From: Sagittula sp. P11
GTDB taxonomy: Bacteria > Pseudomonadota > Alphaproteobacteria > Rhodobacterales > Rhodobacteraceae
Assembly: GCF_002814095.1 (NCBI RefSeq)
Contig: NZ_CP021913.1
Coordinates: 4,470,501 to 4,534,500 of the forward strand
DNA length: 64,000 nucleotides
Direction of reading: 5' to 3'
Part shown: positions 58,609 to 64,000 of the stretch, piece by piece
How positions within the stretch are numbered: position 1 is the first letter of the stretch
Layout: each line of letters starts with the position of its first letter
Notes under the pieces: model-generated
Seen by the model: only the letters and a program-made list of their open reading frames with translations
The model's database searches: none
What the model was told of the DNA's origin: nothing
Program-made: the position numbers and the translations under genes

Positions 58609-58669
58609 GGGCGGAGAATCTCCGCCCTACAAACTGTCGGACTTTGTGAAGGGCGGAAGGTCTCCGCCC
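58609..58669 (-). repeat. Two adjacent palindromic hairpins between coxS and coxL
   Basis: GGGCGGAGA-A-TCTCCGCCC (58609-58627) and GGGCGGA-AGGTC-TCCGCCC (58651-58669): two copies of one palindrome 23 bases apart in the 93-base gap between coxS and coxL. May shape RNA processing or be a REP-like element. Confidence 0.6.
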
Positions 58670-58682
58670 CGGCTCAAATGGC

Positions 58683-59168
<486 letters not shown>

Positions 59169-59237
59169 CGTTTCCCTCCCTGGAAAATCGTTTGTCACAG
59201 AATGCACCCACCCCGGAGTGCGGATTTGATCGGCGGA

Positions 59238-59759
59238 TCAGTTGGACACCATCCGCTTGAACCAGCCCTTCTTCTTGCCGTCGTCGGCCTCCGTCTCGGG
59301 CGCGGCGTCGGGATCGGAGGGGCCTTCGACCGCCTCCTGGAAGTTGGAGAAGAACTGGTCGGCCATCTTCTTGGCGAAACCGTCGATGATCCGGCTGCCC
59401 AGCTGCGCGAGCTTGCCGCCGACGCTGGCGTCCACGTCGTAGGTCAGAAGCGTGCCGTCCTCGGCCTCTTCCAGCCTCACCACGGCGCTGCCCTTGGCAA
59501 AACCCGCTGCACCGCCCTTGCCTTCGCCCACCAGCTTGACGGTGTTCGGCGCATCCATGTCCTCGAGGTTCACCTGTCCCTTGAAGGTCGCCTTCACGGG
59601 CCCGACCTTCTGGACGACGGTCGCCTCGAACCCCTCCTCGGCAGAGCCGGACATCTCGGTGCAGCCGGGCACGCAGGCCTTCAGCACCTCGGGGTTCAGG
59701 ATCGCTTCCCAGACCACCTCGCGGGGGGCCTTGATCGTACGGGAATCGCTCATTTGCAT
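59238..59759 (-). CDS. coxG: CoxG-type SRPBCC protein
   Basis: 173 residues starting MQMSDSRTIKAPREVVWEAI; a START/SRPBCC beta-helix fold with NPEVLKACVPGC, the CoxG signature. CoxG helps anchor CO dehydrogenase to the membrane. The C-terminus is Lys-rich (KKKGWFKRM) and could touch lipid. AGAGG lies upstream. Transcribed just before coxS; the upstream gap to the MxaJ-like gene is 73 bases. Confidence 0.85.
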   Translation of the reverse strand: MQMSDSRTIKAPREVVWEAILNPEVLKACVPGCTEMSGSAEEGFEATVVQKVGPVKATFKGQVNLEDMDAPNTVKLVGEGKGGAAGFAKGSAVVRLEEAEDGTLLTYDVDASVGGKLAQLGSRIIDGFAKKMADQFFSNFQEAVEGPSDPDAAPETEADDGKKKGWFKRMVSN

Positions 59760-59832
59760 GGGTTTGTCCTCTCTCTCCGGCGCCAGCCTAGGCGCGCAGC
59801 GCCCGTCGGGCATATTAGACCAATTGATAACA

Positions 59833-60789
59833 TCACCATTCCGGTGGATTGTGCGTCAGTCCGTATCTTTCGAAGATCCCCGCGATCCGGCCGTCGGCCA
59901 TCGCCGCAGAGATCGCATCCTCGACTTCGTATCCCAGCGGCCGCCACGCGAAATGCACCGCCGTTCCGATCGGCCAGTGCGACTTCGCCAGCCCCGCCAG
60001 CGGCGGCTCGTGGATCGCCACGCCCTCGCCCCGGAAAAACTCGAGCTGGGCCAGCGGCCCCATCGCCGCCATAGTCTCCCCCGCGTTCAGCGCCGCCATC
60101 GCCGCCTCCATCGTGGGATACCGTCGCACGCCTGCCGCCGTCTGGCCACCCGCGAAACTCGTCAGGTAGAAGTCCGAGATCGAATCGTTCTCCACCGCGA
60201 CCGTGTCGAAGCGGAAGTAGGCCGGGACCGGCCCGCCGTCGGGATACTCCGCCGCGCGGTAGGCAATGGCGATGTGTTCCTCCTGGTACTGGCCGGGAAA
60301 GACCACCTGCTCCACCCGGCAGCGGAAGGCCGAGTCGTAGGGCACGCGCATCATCACGTTCGACACCGCCCCGCCGACGATGCCGCCCTGCCAGACGTTG
60401 TGCCGCAGATCGGCGTCGAGGTTCTCTCCGGCGGCGACAAAGCGGATCACCGGCGTCACGCCGATGAACTCCGCCACCAGCTTTGCAACGTCGACGTCGA
60501 TGCCCTTCGCCTCGCCCTTCTCTTCCCAGGAATAGGGCGCATGATCCTCGTAGACCGCGAAGGTCATCGAGCCCCGCTCGCGGATCGTGTCGAGGTCCTG
60601 GCCGACGATGTCGCGGCCTGCGTTCTGCGGCTTGGGCTGCGGCACGTAGTCGGCGCAGGGATCGGCGGCGCGGGCCACGGTGGTGCCGGCGGCCAGCAGC
60701 GCGCCGGCCACCATACCCGGCACCAGGGCGGGCAGAAGGGCGCGCAGCCCCCTGCCGACGGTGTTCAGAACACCCGCATGTCGAACCAT
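59833..60789 (-). CDS. Quinoprotein-associated periplasmic binding protein (MxaJ/XoxJ type)
   Basis: 318 residues with a long signal peptide (cut after ARA, about residue 41). The fold has the family-3 binding-protein layout: RERGSMTFAVYEDHAPYSW, GIDVDVAKLVAEFIGV, and VGGAVSNVMMRVPY, as in MxaJ and XoxJ, which accompany PQQ-dependent methanol or ethanol dehydrogenases. GGAG lies six bases upstream of the ATG. Second gene of a likely pedF-xoxJ-cox transcript. Confidence 0.82.
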   Translation of the reverse strand: MVRHAGVLNTVGRGLRALLPALVPGMVAGALLAAGTTVARAADPCADYVPQPKPQNAGRDIVGQDLDTIRERGSMTFAVYEDHAPYSWEEKGEAKGIDVDVAKLVAEFIGVTPVIRFVAAGENLDADLRHNVWQGGIVGGAVSNVMMRVPYDSAFRCRVEQVVFPGQYQEEHIAIAYRAAEYPDGGPVPAYFRFDTVAVENDSISDFYLTSFAGGQTAAGVRRYPTMEAAMAALNAGETMAAMGPLAQLEFFRGEGVAIHEPPLAGLAKSHWPIGTAVHFAWRPLGYEVEDAISAAMADGRIAGIFERYGLTHNPPEW

Positions 60790-60817
60790 GCCACTCCTCC
60801 CCGAAGGCCGTTCGCGC

Positions 60818-61501
60818 TCAGTGTGCAGCCGACAGCCCGATGGTCAAGGCCTCTGCCGCGTGGCGGTAGCCTTCCTCGGTCCCGTCGATGAAGGCCGCCG
60901 CCCGGCTGGCGGCACTGTCGGCCACCGGCGCGCCGGACATGGTTTCGATCCCGGCGGCGATCTCGGTCAGCTCCGCCTTGATCGCCTCGCCGTCCGCATC
61001 GCCAGATCCGGTCGACAGCGCGTCGAGCTGGTCGCGCAGGCCCTTCAGCTCGTCGGCCACCCCGGCCATGGAATCGTCGTCGGGGCGGGTCTCCACGTAG
61101 GTGCGGATCGCCCATGCCGCCTCCTGCCCCAGGAGCTCGCCGAAGGCCGGCATCTTGGTGGTGCCGTTCTGGGTATAACCGTGGCGGAAGCGCTCGATGA
61201 ACCACTCATCGCCGTATTCCTCCGCCTCCAGGAACCGCAGGTCCGGCGCCAGCCCGCCCGAGATCACCTCGAGCCCGTGGCAGCGCGCGCAGTTCTGGTT
61301 GTAGCCGGAGGCGCCGATCTTCACCGCCTTGTCCCAGACTTCCTCGCCCGCGGCCTCCGCACGGTAGGGGTTCTCGGTCAGCCACTCCTCGCCGACCTCC
61401 GGCAGGCCGGTGGTGTCCACCGCCTGCGGCGCCACGTCGCCATGGGCCAGGGCCAGAACCGGCAGCACACTCACAAGGGCCGTCATCGCAAAGGTCTTCA
61501 T
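60818..61501 (-). CDS. Cytochrome c, PedF-like
   Basis: 227 residues. Signal MKTFAMTALVSVLPVLALAHG; one haem site CARCH near residue 67, with distal ligand Met in TKMPAFGELL; the C-terminal half is helical, as in the c-550 PedF family, which takes electrons from PQQ alcohol dehydrogenases. Strong ribosome-binding site GGGAGGAGG. First gene of the minus-strand run toward cox; divergent from the binding protein. Confidence 0.82.
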   Translation of the reverse strand: MKTFAMTALVSVLPVLALAHGDVAPQAVDTTGLPEVGEEWLTENPYRAEAAGEEVWDKAVKIGASGYNQNCARCHGLEVISGGLAPDLRFLEAEEYGDEWFIERFRHGYTQNGTTKMPAFGELLGQEAAWAIRTYVETRPDDDSMAGVADELKGLRDQLDALSTGSGDADGEAIKAELTEIAAGIETMSGAPVADSAASRAAAFIDGTEEGYRHAAEALTIGLSAAH

Positions 61502-61681
61502 CGTTTCCTCCTCCCGTCCGGGGTGATCTCATCGCGTCTGCCGATGGTGATAAGCCAGCGCCGCGCCGCCGCACCATTGGACTTTCGTGGCGCGACGGGC
61601 CGCCCCGCAAGACCTTGGTCGTATTGAGGGCGCGGCCCGCAACCCCGATCCTTTCCCGGTGAGCGGCTGAGGGAGGACAGG

Positions 61682-62845
61682 ATGCGCACGATCCTAGCGG
61701 CGGCGGCAGCCGTGCTGCTGTCGGCAAGCCCGATCTGGGCGGCAGAGATCCGCGTGGCATGGCTCCGGCAGGAGGTCGAGCTGCCCCCGACCCTGTCGAA
61801 CCTCGACCCCGTGCCCGACGACCTCGGCATCGCAGGCGCGCGGCTGGGGATCGCCGACAACGCCACCACCGGCACCTTCATGGGCCAGACCTGGACGCTG
61901 ACCGAACATTCGGTGGCGCCGGACGGCGACTTCGCCGGCGCGGTGGAGGCGGCTCTGGCCGAGACCGACCTCCTCGTGATCGACGCCCCCGCCGACACGC
62001 TCCTGCAGGCCGCCGACATGCCCGACACCGCGGGCGCGCTCCTCTTCAACACCGCCGCGCCCGAAACCGCGCTGCGCGGGGCCGACTGCCGCGCCAACGT
62101 GCTGCACGCCCTGCCCTCGCGCGCCATGCTGACCGACGCACTCATGCAGTTCTTCGTGATGCGCCGCTGGACCGCGCTGGTGATGATCGAGGGCCCGAAA
62201 CCCGGCGACAAGGCGCTGGCCGAAAGCTATCGCGCCTCGGCAGAGAAGTTCGGCCTCTCGATCCGCCGCACCGCCGAATGGACCTTCGACGCCGACCTGC
62301 GCCGCAGCGCCGCCGCCGAGGTGCCGCTGCTGACCCAGCAACTGGGCAAGTACGACGTCCTGATCGCCGCGGACGAGACCAACGATTTCGCCCGCTACAT
62401 CCCCTACAACACCTGGATGCCGCGCCCGGTCGCGGGCAGCGAGGGGCTGATGCCCGCCGCCTGGTCGCCTGCGGTCGAGCAATGGGGCGCGGCCCAGCTC
62501 CAGTCGCGTTTCACCAAGGCCGCGGGGCGCGAGATGCTGCCCCGCGACTACGCCGCCTGGGCCGCGGTACGCGCCATCGGCGAGGCGGTCACCCGCTCCG
62601 GCGCCACCGCCGCGCCGGACCTCAGGGCCTACATGCTGGGCGGCGCCTTCGAACTCGGCGGCTTCAAGGGCCGACCGCTGACCTTCCGGCCGTGGAACGG
62701 CCAGCTGCGCCAGTCCATCCCGCTCACCCACCGCGGCGCACTGGTCGCCGACGCCCCGCTCGAAGGGTTCCTGCACCCGGTCTCGGAACTCGACACGCTG
62801 GGCCTCGACGCCCCCGAAAGCGGCTGCACCGCCTTCGCCGGCTGA
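61682..62845 (+). CDS. PQQ-alcohol-oxidation-associated ABC-type binding protein
   Basis: 387 residues. Signal MRTILAAAAAVLLSASPIWA; mature part with the leucine-binding-like fold, RVAWLRQEVELPPTLSN, LLVIDAPADTLLQAA, CRANVLHALPSRAMLTDAL and GLMPAAWSPAVEQWGAAQLQ, which I recognise as the binding-protein-like member of PQQ-dependent alcohol dehydrogenase ABC systems. GGGAGGAC precedes the ATG. Next gene is the beta-propeller. Confidence 0.8.
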   Translation: MRTILAAAAAVLLSASPIWAAEIRVAWLRQEVELPPTLSNLDPVPDDLGIAGARLGIADNATTGTFMGQTWTLTEHSVAPDGDFAGAVEAALAETDLLVIDAPADTLLQAADMPDTAGALLFNTAAPETALRGADCRANVLHALPSRAMLTDALMQFFVMRRWTALVMIEGPKPGDKALAESYRASAEKFGLSIRRTAEWTFDADLRRSAAAEVPLLTQQLGKYDVLIAADETNDFARYIPYNTWMPRPVAGSEGLMPAAWSPAVEQWGAAQLQSRFTKAAGREMLPRDYAAWAAVRAIGEAVTRSGATAAPDLRAYMLGGAFELGGFKGRPLTFRPWNGQLRQSIPLTHRGALVADAPLEGFLHPVSELDTLGLDAPESGCTAFAG

Positions 62846-62884
62846 CCCGCCGCGACACACTCGCCATCCCGGCCCGGACCCTGA

Positions 62885-62931
62885 CCTTCATCTTGGCCCA
62901 AATACCTGAAATGCCACGCCCCCGCCGGGGC
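62885..62931 (-). repeat. Dispersed intergenic repeat, copy 3
   Basis: CCTTCATCTTGGCCCAAATACC then a CGCCCCCGCCGGGGCG palindrome; same orientation as copy 2. Lies between the binding-protein and beta-propeller genes. Confidence 0.6.
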
Positions 62932-62984
62932 GCACGCCACCGGCAAGGGCACCCGGCCCCCGCAGACACCGCAAGGACACGACC

Positions 62985-63947
62985 ATGAAATACACACCGC
63001 TCCTCGCAGCCCTCCTGCTGTCCCACGCCGCCACGGCGGACGAGATCTGGGTGACGAACGAGAAGGACAACACCGTGTCGGTGATCGATATCGGGACGAT
63101 GGAAGTCACCCGCACAATCCCGACCGGAGAGCGCCCGCGCGGCATCACCTTCAGCCACGACTATTCCGTGGTCTACATCTGCGCCTCCGACAGCGACGCG
63201 GTGCAGGTCATGGACCCGGTCTCGGGCGAGATCCTGCACGACCTGCCCTCGGGCGAGGACCCGGAACAGTTCGTCCTGCACACCGACAACCGCCACCTCT
63301 ACATCGCCAACGAGGACGACGCGATCACCACGGTCGTCGATACCGAAACCCGCACCGTCGTGGCGCAGATCAACGTCGGCATCGAGCCCGAGGGCATGGC
63401 CGTCTCGCCCGACGGCAAGATCGCCATCACCACCTCCGAGACGACGAACATGGCGCACTGGATCGACACGGAGACGCAGGAACTCTTTGCCAACACACTG
63501 GTCGATTCCCGGCCGCGGCACGCGGAATTCGTCAAGGACGGGACCGAGCTCTGGGTCAGCGCCGAGATCGGCGGCACCGTGTCGGTCTTCGACGTGGCGA
63601 CGCAGACCGAGAAGGCCAAGTTCGGCTTCGAGATCAAGGGTGTGCACCCCGACAAGGTCCAGCCCGTGGGCTTCGAGCTGACCGCCGACGACAGCCACGC
63701 CTTCGTGGCGCTGGGACCGTCGAACCACCTCGCCGTGGTGAACGCCGAGACCTACGAGGTCGAGGACTATATCCTCGTCGGCCGCCGGGTTTGGCACATG
63801 GCGTTCAACGCGGACAAGTCGCTGCTGTTCACCACCAACGGCGTCTCGGGCGACGTGACAGTGGTCGACGTGGCAGAGCGCAAGGCATTGAAGACCATCA
63901 AGGTGGGCCGCTTCCCCTGGGGCGCGGCCTTCCGGCCCACGGAATGA
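62985..63947 (+). CDS. YVTN-type beta-propeller, PQQ catabolism-associated
   Basis: 320 residues, signal MKYTPLLAALLLSHAATA. Repeated blades: IWVTNEKDNTVSVIDIGTMEV, VVYICASDSDAVQVMDP, HLYIANEDDAITTVVDTETR, ELWVSAEIGGTVSVFDVAT, AFVALGPSNHLAVVNAET, LLFTTNGVSGDVTVVD. This is the periplasmic propeller found with PQQ alcohol dehydrogenases. The genes expected next (ABC ATPase, dehydrogenase) fall beyond the window. Confidence 0.88.
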   Translation: MKYTPLLAALLLSHAATADEIWVTNEKDNTVSVIDIGTMEVTRTIPTGERPRGITFSHDYSVVYICASDSDAVQVMDPVSGEILHDLPSGEDPEQFVLHTDNRHLYIANEDDAITTVVDTETRTVVAQINVGIEPEGMAVSPDGKIAITTSETTNMAHWIDTETQELFANTLVDSRPRHAEFVKDGTELWVSAEIGGTVSVFDVATQTEKAKFGFEIKGVHPDKVQPVGFELTADDSHAFVALGPSNHLAVVNAETYEVEDYILVGRRVWHMAFNADKSLLFTTNGVSGDVTVVDVAERKALKTIKVGRFPWGAAFRPTE

Positions 63948-64000
63948 ACCCTGCGGCGGAGGGTTGCGCCGGGCGTCCGCCCGCCGCCCCGGCGCGGGCG

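Overview
The window looks like chromosomal DNA from a GC-rich alphaproteobacterium of the Rhodobacterales (roseobacter group). This is inferred from several things together: codon use strongly biased to G/C at third positions; a form II CO-dehydrogenase-like cluster next to PQQ-dependent alcohol oxidation accessory genes; a class II (B12) ribonucleotide reductase with NrdR boxes; TTAA-N7-TTAA (CtrA-like) sites in three intergenic gaps; and three copies of an intergenic repeat built round TTCATCTTGGC. I do not name a genus. I see no insertion sequence, prophage, CRISPR array or rRNA.

Layout. 1-5.1 kb: the end of a branched-chain amino-acid-type binding protein followed by livG, livF, a small secreted protein and livH, livM. 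5.2-12.6 kb: single genes (two MFS carriers, a GufA-type ZIP transporter, an XRE-cupin regulator, an acyl-CoA synthetase, a DsbA/FrnE protein and a two-helix K+ channel). 12.6-14.5 kb: a chemoreceptor with a small membrane protein behind a CtrA-like site. 14.7-18.3 kb: icd, a glycosyltransferase, a YitT protein and an EF-hand protein.

18.8-28.2 kb is the most unusual part. It holds a transmembrane Ser/Thr kinase with GT(M/F)PP repeats, a three-gene operon with a double glycosyltransferase and an Stf0-like sulfotransferase, a small lipoprotein, an exported caspase fused to a formylglycine-generating-enzyme-like domain, and an ABC sugar-binding protein with no transporter. 28.2-32.8 kb: a TetR regulator divergent from a PaoABC-like molybdenum aldehyde oxidase; a candidate operator sits exactly in the spacer of the promoter.

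33-49.8 kb is mostly housekeeping: nrdJ, tRNA-Pro, a double cold-shock protein, pdxH, fabI, gpt, an aminotransferase, a PpiD-like foldase, trpE, sufE, rnd and purMN. 50-52 kb carries an M91-type zinc-protease toxin candidate between two unknown genes, then a TUDOR-like protein and a tRNA with a CAU anticodon. 52.3-55.3 kb is a NosR-type flavin/iron-sulfur membrane protein with its ApbE flavin transferase but no nosZ. 55.3-59.8 kb is a form II CODH-like set (coxG-S-L-M on the minus strand), and 59.8-63.9 kb holds PQQ-alcohol-oxidation partners (MxaJ/XoxJ-like protein, PedF-like cytochrome, a special binding protein and a beta-propeller); no PQQ dehydrogenase lies inside the window.

Themes: oxidation of small organic or C1 compounds by molybdenum and PQQ enzymes, envelope signalling and glycan modification, and ordinary biosynthesis. 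Functions come from motif recognition by eye; no database search was run.
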